Source of the DNA: Ephydatia muelleri
Lineage: Eukaryota; Porifera; Demospongiae; Spongillida; Spongillidae
Assembly: GCA_013339895.1 (NCBI GenBank)
Contig: JABACO010000023.1
Coordinates: 3,392,199 to 3,456,198 of the forward strand
Reading direction: 5' to 3'
DNA: 64,000 nucleotides
Under the pieces are notes generated by a model. It saw only the letters and a program-made list of their open reading frames with translations, had not been told where the DNA came from and made no database searches. Positions 24,001 to 36,000 of the stretch are shown here, piece by piece; the stretch's first letter is position 1; every line of letters begins with the position of its first letter. Made by a program: the position numbers and the translations under genes.

Positions 24001-27000
24001 GTACTAGTGCACCTATAGAAGTTCTGTCTGATGAGTGCTGCACACATGACACTACTGGAGATGACATAAACGATGTTGGCCTCATCACTGCAGGACATGC
24101 ATCTGCTTTGCCTCAAAATACCATTGCCAAACTTCTGAAAGAGAAAGTGCTATACAAATGGTGGGAAGATAGTTCAAGCCTACTTTCAAACACACTGGCT
24201 TAATGAGTATAGTTGGCTTGTCTGGTCACCATCACAGAGTGGAGCTTACTGCAAGTACTGTGTGCTTTTTGCAAAGCAGCCTCAGGGAAAATGTCATGGT
24301 GGAGGTCAATTAGGAAAATTAGTTTTGACACCTTTTAAGGATTTTAAGAATGCCAAAGGTAAGAAAGGGGTGCTTGACAAGCATGAGAAATGTCAATATC
24401 ACATTGATGCTGTATTGACAGGAAAAGCATTTCTACTGCAATGTGACAAGCCAAATATTAGAATAGACAGTATTCTTGACTCAAGATCGCAGGAACTAGC
24501 TGCATCAAACAAATTGGCTCTCAAGAGTATAGTGGAGTGCATTTTGTACTGTGGGAGGCAAGGAATAACTTTTCGTGGCCATAGGGATGATGCAACTGCC
24601 AGTCCAAATTGTAACAAAGGAAATTTTTTATCCTTGATAGAATTCAGAGCACTGACTGACCCAGTGTTGCGTACATTTGCACCAAGGAATGCAAGATACA
24701 CATCCAAAACTATTCAGAATGAATTGATAGAAATATGTGGCAATTATGTTCGTGAAGTAACGAATTCAGCTGTGTATAACAGTGGCTACTTTGCCGTCAT
24801 TGCCGACGAAGTCAAAGATTCTAGCAATAATCATTCTGTGCTTGGTGTGTGTAACAGAATGTTGGACACTGGTGACCCAAACAATCCAGTCGTAAAGGAA
24901 GCATATTTTGATTTTGTGCAGCTTGAAAGAACTAACTCAGAGACTGTATGCACAAAGCTTGTTGAGTGCTATACATCACGTAATATTGACTTAAACAAAG
25001 TACGTGCTCAGGCTTATGACACGACAAGCTCCATGTCTTCTTCTTTAAATGGCGTTCAGGGCAGATTTCGATTCAAATATCCAATTGCCATATATTTGCC
25101 TTGCAATGCCCACATCTTAAACTTGTCCATCAGTGCAAGTTGTAAGTTGCAACCCATACGTAATGTCATAGACACAATAAATGAAACCTTTCTATTTTTT
25201 CACAATTCACCCAAACGTCAAACATTCCTTGAACGTGTTCTTCTCCTTGACAATTTTAGTGCAGCAACGCGAACTAAAGTGTGCCGCACACGATGGGAGG
25301 AGCGCCATGAAGCATATGAAAACTTTTTTGAACTAGCACCAGCCATTGTAATGACAACAGACATGATGGCTCATCCACACTTGTACGAAGATGTAGTAGC
25401 TGACTGGCCTTGGGACAAGGAAACAAAAGGAAAAAGCAAATGGTTTAGGATCATCCATCAAACGGTTTGAAAATATTGTGGCCTTTATTGTGATGAAGAA
25501 CGCTCTGTATCCACTGAAAGGCATTTCAGCAAAACTGCAGAAAAGAGAACTGGATATTTATGATGCATATATGAGGATTGATGATACTATTTCCTTGCTT
25601 CAGGTGTTTAGAGAAGATGTTGATACGTTTCATGAAAGGGTATACGAGGAGGCAAAACAGCTAGCAGAATTGATAGAAGAAAAACCACGAACTGTTAGAG
25701 CAGGGATGCGACAGGAGCATTGCTCCAATGTACCAGCTGAGTCTATTTCTGAATACTTGCAAGAGAAGTATAATGATACCCTTTTTGGACTACATCATTT
25801 CTGAGATGAAAACTCGATTTTCCAAAACTAACAGGCAAGCAGTTATATGTCTATTATCTTTAATCCCAAAAGAAGTTATACGTCACACTCCACTACCATC
25901 TGAGTTTGAGTTCTACAGAGACGATCTTCCTTCGTATACAACTTTGCAATCAGAGATAGAACAATGGATTCATTACTGGAAGCATCGCTCGACTGCAGCA
26001 GACTTGCCGGACAATATAATTGGTTGCTTGAAATATGCTGATGGTAACGTGTTTCCAAACATTCGAATCTTATTTACCATTGGATCTGTATTTCCTGTGA
26101 CTAGCTCCGAAGCGGAGCGTACATTTTCGGTTCTCCGAAGAATTAAAACAACCCTCAGAAACCAAATGGACGAAGAACGGCTGGCATCGCTCACTTTGAT
26201 GCACATCAACCATCATATACCTGTAACTGCTGATTGCATCGTCGATCGATTTGTTAAGCAAAATCCCCGAAGGCTCTTTCGATCGTTGTAAGCGGCCATT
26301 CAGTGAATTCGAATTTCGTCATGAATATAGTAGCATGCATTGTAACAGCAGCAGATGTACTTAAATTACAGTCGTATACTATTTACTACTATTTGGCATG
26401 CATGGCTGCGCAATTATGCGGTGTTTAGTGACTTTAAAAAGTGCGAATGTTGGTGGGGCGTGTCCCTTCAAAATCACTTCACACCCCCCCCCCCCTGCCC
26501 CAAAACCCTGCATCCACTCCTGGGTTTAGCAGTTCAACAAGGTCATCCTAAGGGCAATCTCGGAAATTGCATAAGCCATGGAGTGGGCCAGACACAATAC
26601 GAAGAAAAATGTCTGAGGTTATCTACCAGATACAACACACTGGTATTCACAAGCTGAGCTTCAACTGGCTCAAACATTGCCCTAAAAACATACGTCTGCC
26701 TACACGAAAAATCCCATCAGTACCATCATCTGAGCCAGCTGAATCACCCTCCTGTGGGCTCCTCACTGAATAACTCGAGGAAAAAGAACCCCAGACCCCA
26801 TTCTCACCTCCAAACAATCCACGCTACCCACCTCTGGAGACACGACCCCCAGACAGGCTTGTATATTGATGCTGAACATGAGACAGGTGTTCTTATTGGA
26901 AGGGGCCATATGTAATGTGACTCATAGACACCTAATTGTTAACTAATGATCTTATTGGTTTTCATGTCCTATATACCTTCTTAGGTATTCAGTAACATTA

Positions 27001-30000
27001 TAGTGAACCTTGTCAAAACTACATGTATCAGCTCACAGGCTATGTTGACACACACACAATATGTAGGTGTGTTCATATATTATAATGATACCAAAGGCTA
27101 CATGGAGTCTACCTACACACTGTACCTCAGTGGCCTGATTGACATTAGCTCCAGCTTCAATGAGTGTCTTCACTATGTCAAGATGTCCTGTGTCACTTGC
27201 TGTGTACAGTGGACTCCAACCACGCTGCAATACAAATGTCATCATAACCAGAGGCTGGACCAGTGGAGGTGAGTGTTGAAGCATTACATGACAAATGTGC
27301 ATGCCAACATTTCTGTACACGCACATTAATAACTAGAATATTGTTTGATCATTATAGTATTCACCAGTGATTTACTATTTGACATCAACAATATTTTGGG
27401 ACAGAATAGTACTTCATTATAATCTATACCACATACAGTACAGTGTACATGTTCACAACAACACGATAAAGTAATCACAAAGTTACGAATCGCACAAGCA
27501 CATACATTTGCCACTACATGCACATATCAAGCATCCATACACACCTGCACCAATAGACATGTAATGATCTGAACTACATGTATGTGAACATACTAACACT
27601 ATCCCGTATATTGTGCATCATGAGTACAATGATCAGGTTCATCAAACTTCTAGGCGCTTTTGTTCTAAGAACATTTCTAAATGCATCTTATTATGACTGC
27701 ATTCTTTGAGACAAAGTTGAACACATCTCTTCTAAGTCTGCTACTGTGTTTTGAACATAAAATCTTGTAATTGATTATAAAGGTTTGTGGGCATGCACGC
27801 ATCAATCTGTTTGCTTTGACATCACTTTGTTAACTGCATGTATCAGCACACAGGCTATGCTGTCACACACACAATATATAGGTATGTTCATATATTATAA
27901 TGAGTTACAAGTAGTCTACCTACACACTGTACCTTAGTGACCTGATTGATATTAGCTCCTGCTTCAATCAGTGTCCTCACTATGTCAAGATATCCTTTAT
28001 CACTTGCTGCATGCAGTGGACACCAACCACACTGCAATACAAATGTCATCATAACCAGAGGCTGGACCAGTGGAGGTGAGTGTTGATTACATGACAGATG
28101 TGCATGCTAACACTTTTGTACATGCACATTAATAACTAGATTAATGCCATTTACATGCTCTTAAAGGCTGAGTAACTTTACCCCTGCCCCATGCTGAAGC
28201 TCGTGGTCGTGTTTGGCCCATAATGGGGGCAGGCGACAGCCGCAGCCAGGCATGAAAGCAGCAGTGCTTTCTACCACTGGACCTACAGGGACCAATGGGT
28301 GACGCTGGTCACCATTGGGTTGGCCTGTGTCCCAAACCAAGACGCTGGTCATGGTTTGGTGGCTGTCCCAGGGTAGAAGCCCGGAGGGTGTCGCCCAAAG
28401 TGAAAGAACCCCCAAAATGGTTAGTGATATGGTTTCAGGTTTTAGGGAGGTAAAGGCATGGATACATACATGTGCGTATAGGTGCAGACAGTTAGTGTCT
28501 AGCCATTGCTCTGGTGTCAGATGGGGAAGTCAGTGGGTGACGGGTGTAGGTAAGGTAGGCATTGCTCCTCCATCTATCAAGCTTGTCGGATGGGAGTCCT
28601 GCTCTGGCAGCTGCTGTGGCTGCACCGATCCGCAAGCTGTGGGTGTTGTATTTTCGTGGGTCATACCCACATTGCTCTACCAGGGATAATAGGGTGACGC
28701 GGAAGCTCTTGGCTGTGAGTGGCCTCCCGTTCTTGAAGTGGAAGAGGGGTGAGGAGTGCGTGACGCAGTGGCAGTGTCTTCGGTAGGCTTCCATCGCTGC
28801 CACTGCACACGTGTGCCTGCTCTCGGTACGCCCAATACAGATTGTGGTGCCCTTGCCCATCTGGTCAGTTTTTGAACGCTTGATGAAAAACTGCATACCC
28901 TCGCTGGACCAGTTGATGTCTCGCATGGTGGGATGGAGCCTCGGGTCGAATCTCTGGTCCCTGAGGGTAAATTCGCTGACCCTCAAGAAATCAAAGAACC
29001 CGAGGGTGAGGGCTGCCCTGAGCATCAAATGGTCGTGTTTACCCTGGGGACCTTTCTTCAGCCTCTGCAGCATGTGGCCCAGCATGTTCGGTGTGAGCGG
29101 GAGTCGTGTGGGCCTGAGGTGGATGGGCCCCTGGAGGCATTGGACACCCCTGATGGCTAGCCTCAGCATCGGGTTCTTTGAAGCAGGGCTCCTGTATCCC
29201 AGGGAGTGGTGGAGGAAGGAGACTGCTGCTACGTAGACCTGTATAGTCCTGGAGTTCAGGGACCGGCTGAGGTGGGCTGCAAACAGTGTGATGGTTTCTT
29301 TAGTGCCAGGGACTGCTGTTAGCTTGAAGGTGTGGCAGAAAGCCTGGTAGCGCCCGACACCAGTAGTGTAGATGGTTGCAGTGGATGGGGCCAAGGCTCT
29401 GTTCAGAAGCAGCTGAAGATGGTGGTTCAGATCCTGGTGAGGTGATCTGGTATCAGCGTTGGTAGAGGGGCAGCCTGAGGAGCAAGAGTAAAACATGGGT
29501 AAATTGTTTCGAGAAAGAGCATCAGCAATTCGGTTGAGTCGGCCAGGTAGGTGGGACATGCGGATGGTGAAATTGTGCTGGGCTGCCACTAGAAATAGTG
29601 TTCGGAGCAGCTGCATGAGGTCGGGATGTTTCGACGACTGTCTTGCCCAGGCCTGGACAATGGGAAGGTTGTCACAATGGAAGAAAATCCACAGGCCAGA
29701 CCAGTGGTGACCCTATGTGCTAGCGGCAGCGACGATAGCGAAGAGCTCCTGCCATTGTATGGAACGGAGTGGAAGGCATTGGTGAGGCTGCCAGTCGCCC
29801 CGGAGCCAGGCTCCTTTGAAGTAGGCACCAAAGCCTAAGGAGCCGCTTGCGTCCGTGAAGAGCTGGAGAGAGTCTGCTGCTGTCCATTCCGGGTCTAGGA
29901 ACATGGCAACACCGTTCTAGGAAGGAAGGAAGTCCTCCCACCACTTGATGTCGGCTCTAGCCTCTGCATTAAGGGTGACATGGTGATGGAGCTGTCTGGC

Positions 30001-33000
30001 TGTGGTAGAGAGGTCGATCAGGCGGCGGAGAAAGAGCCTCCCTGCTGGGACCACCTTTGCAGCAAATGAGAGCTTGCCTATGAGTGACAGCAGCTCTCTC
30101 TTGGTGGCCTTGTGCCTGCCCAGCCAGCACCTGATCAGTCCTGTCAGCTCTTCCAGCTTGTCTGGGGGTAGGCGGAGTTGCTTGGCTGATGTGTCCAGGA
30201 CTATGCCCAGAAAAGTTAAGGCAGTTGTGGGTCCCTCCAGCTTTTCAGAGGCTACCGGGATGCCTAAGTGGTCGCACACCATCAGCATTCTGGACATTGC
30301 CTCTTGACAGGTGTCTCTGCCAGGAGGGCCAACCAGCAGAAAATCATCCAGGTAGTGCAGCAGCTGGGCTCCATGCCTGTTGGCCATGATCCAGTGGAGT
30401 GCCTCGGCGTAGTGGTTGAAGAGGGCGGGGGCTGAACGTAGGCCAAATGGAAGGCATGTGTCCACATAAAATTGGTCCCGCCAGCAGATTCCCAGGTGTA
30501 CCCAGTCTGCGGCTCGTACTGGTATCAGTCGGAAGGCAGCTTTGAGGTCGACCTTGGCCATCAAAGCGTCTTGACCGTATTGGGAGAGCAAGGCCACAGT
30601 GTCGTCAACAGAGGAGTAGTGGATGGAGAATTCGTCCTTGTTGATGTGGGTCGTTGACGCTGTGACCCTCTGGTGCTGACAGATGTAGTATGGCCCTCCA
30701 CTTGCCGTTCTTCTTTGGGACCACACCAATGCCTGAGGTGCGCAGATTGTGCCATGGTGGTTCTGTGAATGGACCAATGATACGGCCTGCGGCGATCTCC
30801 CTTGCCAGTTCTGCGTCAACCACATCTGGATGTGTGTGTGCGGAGGATAGGTTACGTGATTTAAGGGGAACAACTGGGCCGGTGTAACCAATGGATACAC
30901 CATTGTCAATGCCGTCGAGCAACCAGGTAACCCAGGCCTTGTCAGGATGGGAGCGTAATTCGTGCTCAACGTTTGAGCGTCGTAGGGTGGTGTGAGCTCG
31001 CTGGAGCTCACGGGGCCACTGGTGTAGAGCGTGGGCAGGCCTTGGAGGGATGGTCTCCCCCACAGCCTGTGACCCAGCATTTGTGGGCGAAAAAGCAGTC
31101 TGCTGCTCCCTTGTTGCACTTGCCAAGGTTGTACCGCCTGCAGATTTCCTGGCCTGCGATGTGGGTGGCTCGCTCAGGATGGTGGAAGCTTCCGGGTGGG
31201 GTGCCACTGCTGGTAGAAGTGTGGCCTGCTGCTGCGCTTGTTGCCCTGCTTGGGGCTGGCTGCAGCTGCCGAGCACGAAAGGGGTGGTTAGTGTTGGTGA
31301 CGCACCAGACCAAGATGTCCTCCTTTAGAATGTCCCAGCGGAGCGTATGGAGCTTGTCCCTAGCCACAGCCTGCCGGAATAGCTTGTCGTACTTGAGGGC
31401 TGCTGCAGCTGAGTACGCTGTGAAGAGCTGGCAAATGATATTCTGGTATTTCACCAGCTCGAGAGCAGTTTGCGGCGCCACTTGGATGCGAGTGGCTGCA
31501 AAAATGTTCCAGGCCTCCATCCAGGAACTGAGGTCAGAGACCTGCCGCTTGGTGCAACCCTTCTTGGCTGCTTGGCCCATCTGCCCATCATCTAGCGGGG
31601 GAAGGAGTTTGTCAAAGAGGACATGCACCCCGCTTTATCTTTCGAATTTCCCGTCGGTTCGGAGTGGGAGCGCATGAGATGAACGGGGACGCCAAGACCT
31701 GAGGAAACCCGTGGCAGTGCGTAGGTCTCGAGCGATGGCGTCTTCTGTGCCGCTTGTTCCTTCGTTGTCGACTGCGTCGTCTGTCGCTGTCGGACGCAGA
31801 GTCCTCGGAATCGCTGGACTCAGAGGAGCTGCTGGTCGACTCGGACGACGAATCGGACGAAGAGCTGGACGACTGGCGCCGTGAGCGCTTGCTCCCTGAG
31901 GCCCGCTCCGACGTAGTGACACGCGGCGTCGTGGTGGGAAGTCCAGCTGTGGGCTTGCGAGCCACCACGGTCGCTATGCCACCAACCGTCGAGCCCGCTG
32001 GGGCCAAATGGTGCGCACGCCCTTTCGCCGGGGGCGTGGCGTCGTCGGTAGATGGCGAGGAGTCGGACTCACTGCCATCCTCTTCGTCCGCCCGTACCGG
32101 TTGGTTTAGATGCTGGAACAGGCGCTCCACCAGCAGGTCTTTATTTCCGACCTGTGGTAGAGCTGCTTGGGCGAGACGTAATTAAGCGCACTACCTCACA
32201 AGTTAGCTTTTGCAAGGTTTTCTTGGTTGACATGTTGCAGTCAGTGAGCAACAAGCCACAGTCAAGGCTATGACTATAGTATAGTATTGCTTGAGCAACA
32301 AGCCACAGTCAAGGCTATGACTGGAGTGCTGCACCCATGGCGCCCTCACTTTAAATACATAAAACCTGGAACAATAGTAACAACAGTTTGGGATGATATG
32401 ATTGGGTAAAGGTGTGTTCTGTAGTGGAAAAAAGGGGGCTCCCTGCAATGCTATTGGACCATAATGCCCTACATAGGATTGGTTAGGATCATTCATTGAA
32501 TGCATCTGCGGAAACCTATGCTTACATATTGACCTTAGCAACGGGAAGCTTTCTCTGTGGTAGCTATGCAGTAAAGAGCATTCTTTGCATTAAACTTAGT
32601 TTACTACTACTGTACCTAAACTCTACCATATTGTTAGATCATCATAGTATTCACCAGTGATTTACTATTTGACATCAACAATATTTTGGGACAGTATAGT
32701 ACTTTATTATAATCTATACCACATACAGTACAGTGTACATGTTCACAGCAACACTGTAAAGTAATCACAAAGTTAAGAATCGCACAAGCACATACATTTG
32801 CCGCTAAATGCACATATCAACCATCCATACCCACTTGCAGCAATAGACATGTAATGATCTGAACTACATGTATGTGAACATACTAACACTATCCTGATAT
32901 GGCGTATATTGTGCATCATGAGTACAATGATCAGGTTCATCAAACATCTAGGCGCTTTTGTTCTAAGATCATTTCTAAATGCATCTTATAATGACTGCAT

Positions 33001-36000
33001 TCTTTGAGACAAAATTGAGCACATTTCTTCTAATTATAAAGGTTTGTGGGCTTGCAGAGTTCTTCCTAGGCCACGGCTGTTTGCGGCTGGACATTTAGTT
33101 TGATAATTAGAGCGTTATGGTATATGGTATAGAAATCATGGCGGTTAGCCTCATTATCGACACCATATGTTCAACGACGTGCCTTGCTAGATGCTTACAT
33201 CTTGTGTTATTATAAACATATGCAGTAGTACCAGCAATCATCTGGCTTCAAGACACACACCTGAAACGATAAATTACGCTTTCCAATTAATACACGCGCC
33301 ACGTTTTCATAGGCATATGAGGTACGGCAAGATGGAATAGGTATGAAAGATGCGCGAATTGCATGTAGCTGCCAATTTTACCACATATAAATTTGACATA
33401 CAGGCAATGTGAAAGCTTCAAGTAGTTGGTTTATGTTGTCCACTAAGCGCGGCCGGCTGTTTTCGACCTGAACGGGCTGCCTGTTTTCTATGAATAATCA
33501 TGACACGTACAATGGAGTACCATTGCCAACACGTTCAGCTGCATTGTAGAACTTGAAAAACGCATGTCTTATAAGAGAGCAAGCAAAAAGGACACCATAT
33601 ACAAGTATTCAGGCCTTGCATGGTGTGGCATTTCACTCTGAGGAGGATGCAGCCATGTATCCACAAAGCCCAGCTAATAGTGTAGCTCCCTGCAAGCAAT
33701 GACTTCAAATGCTAGTATCAAATGGTTTTCTTGCTTCATTAATAGCTAAAACACAAGAGTAAGATGTTAATGCATATTTTGTCATTGACCAGTAAATATA
33801 ATGATGCTATGCTTATACACGTTTTGTTCCACAACTGAAGCATGCCAGTGGAAAGGAGTGGTTCATCAGGCCCGCTAGGGTGTGCTATTAAGCCTTAAAA
33901 GTACATTAGCACTATTTCACACCCCCACCATTTAATGCTCTTGTCAATCTGCAGGATGCACTCACATACATCGTGCAGATGAACCACCTTCATGTCAATT
34001 CTACAGTATTTGTTGTGCCCTCTCTCTTTGCTTATGTTTATAGAGAGGTAGGCTGCCTCTGGAGCTGCATCTGTATTTGCAGTTGTATCATACATCCCTA
34101 TTGTTATGACACAGAACTATTACCTTAGATACCTAGCTTGGTATTAAACATTGTAGCAGAGTGAATGTTCCAGGGACATCAAGGCTTTAATCAGTTACTG
34201 ATATGTATATGGCATCTGAGACCCTAGATGTTTTGTAATATTGACAATGGCACAAACCTAGTTAAAGAATAGCTTGACTCTTTAATTCCTTACATGCATA
34301 TCTGTGAGGGAATATCCACAAGCCTTAGCAACCACATCAGTCAGCATGACAACACTGTAATGAAGGAACCTTGTGCATAACTTAGGGAAGTACTAACTAC
34401 CTGAGAATTAAAATCTATTAAGTGATCAGTGATCAAAATAGGAAGCATTCATTGGTGGAGTCAGGGATTACAGTGAGTGCAGAACAAGAATCACAGCTGG
34501 ACTAGCAATCACAGCTGGCCTAGCAATCACTTGGCAGTAGCTGTGCAACACTAAAAAAAAATCAACTACAAAAAATCTAAAACAACTTTGCTCTTACTTA
34601 TACATACATGCATGTAAATGGCACGTAAGGCTACTATATCTCCAGGGAGAGGTCAAGTGCAAGAAACCTCAAAGGGGCCGGGTTGAGATAGCTCTCCATT
34701 TTTACTGCCATTGTTCTGGCAGAAAGGAGATACAAGAAGTCACCTATATATGTTCCACATTGATGGAAAAGCTGCTGGGTGCATAAATAAGATGATATTT
34801 ATAAATCAACTCGCTATGCATAGTTTACAGGAACACCCTGCATGACAACTAAATCCCCAGTGATGAAGTATGGTATGGATCAAGCTTGGACCTCTGCAAG
34901 GGTGGAGAGGCACAATAATGTGTACTTTACATTGTTGGTGTAAAGGTTTCTACTTGATCTTTATCAGGCACTGAATCTGGCACTATATGTACTCCAAAGC
35001 ATGGATTATCAAAACACCATGCATATCCATCACTAAAGTTGTCAACGACCTACCACCTGACACCTTGAAACATCAATAAAGTTTATGCACTCACTGTAAA
35101 CGATAGTTATCGAATAATAGATCTGATTCAACAGCATTGAATCTTGCTGCGTTTACAACATCAGCTGAACATTGAATGCCAGCTAGTATAAATGCTGCAT
35201 GACTTTATAACCTTTAGCTCTTATTGCCACTGACCTAGTTAACATCATCTTCATCACATGCACTAGGCTTGTAGAAAAGTGGCAGGATTCAGTCAGTCTC
35301 CTTCCGGCTTGCAGAACAATTGCAAGGAGTCAAATCCATGTATATGTATACCATGCATCATTGCACAGAATATCATATGCCTACGTATAAGAGATGCAGT
35401 TGCAGAACTACAATGCAGTGTGTGATGGAGCACCTTATCAACATCGTGTCACAAGATGTGGCAGCAATACCACAATCAACGAAGATTGAACTTTCAGGAC
35501 TATACCTATCGTTATGCTTGACACGGCATTAAAAACTCTTGTAAAATCAGGGATATTTGACGATCTGTAGCGCCATCATTTCAGCCGGCCGCACTTAGTC
35601 TATACGCTATCTAGGTAGTCTTAACCCTCGCTAACTTATCACGCTTAGCTTTTTCCTAGGAAAATTGGCAGTGGTCCACTGTTCAGTTCTTTGTGGAGGA
35701 TATCCAATTGAGGTACTCGGCTTGCGAGCGCTATAGCTAGCGGGCGCTACAGAGTTGAGGCACAAAATTTATACGATGCATAGATAAATGGTATGTCTAT
35801 ACTAAAATGGCTGTTACATGTCGGTGCAACAAGTACAGTCCTTATATAGCTCGAAAATACAAAGTGCTTGGTTAGGTCATAATGCGTGATGTCATCGTTT
35901 CAATATTTCGGGGCGTAGGTCTTATTGTCCAACATTACATGGGCCGCAAACAGCCGTGAGGCTCTTTTTAGAATGGCGCTGCGCAACTCTACTTTTTTAG

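Larger units (their letters stand above)
17538..26522 (+). mobile_element. Outer hAT DNA transposon, disrupted by nested insertions
   Basis: The left end is caggggcggtttaggg and the right end is the diverged complement gcatccactcctg. Flanks join across the element onto one gypsy-B sequence, with ggttt present on both sides as the visible part of a target duplication. A broken hAT transposase lies at 23730-26291. The left 500 bp holds a poly-G minisatellite. A second hAT derivative at 18038-23626 interrupts it. Confidence 0.65.
28141..32627 (-). mobile_element. Tyrosine-recombinase retroelement (DIRS/Ngaro-like)
   Basis: A 4.49-kb insertion in intron 2 of gene A. Flanking intron resumes without a target duplication (aataactaga on the left, atattgttagatc on the right), as expected of recombinase-mediated integration. 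On the minus strand the order is SAP-like plus Ser/Arg-rich region, gag-like with CCCH finger, RT, RNase H, tyrosine recombinase. No methyltransferase is seen. Imperfect inverted ends are suggested by ttaatgccatttacatgctc at the low end and agagcattctttgcattaa near 32575-32594. Several frameshifts make it probably inactive. Confidence 0.82.

Noticed and set aside
27003-27272. Plus-strand ORFs over the ankyrin exons (also 15310-15513, 38397-38723, 61182-61376)
   Set aside because: Shadows of the minus-strand ankyrin exons; similarity among them follows from exon duplication.
28315-31677. Several plus-strand ORFs of 60-234 codons
   Set aside because: Antisense readings of the tyrosine-recombinase retroelement, whose minus-strand frames carry the recognised domains.
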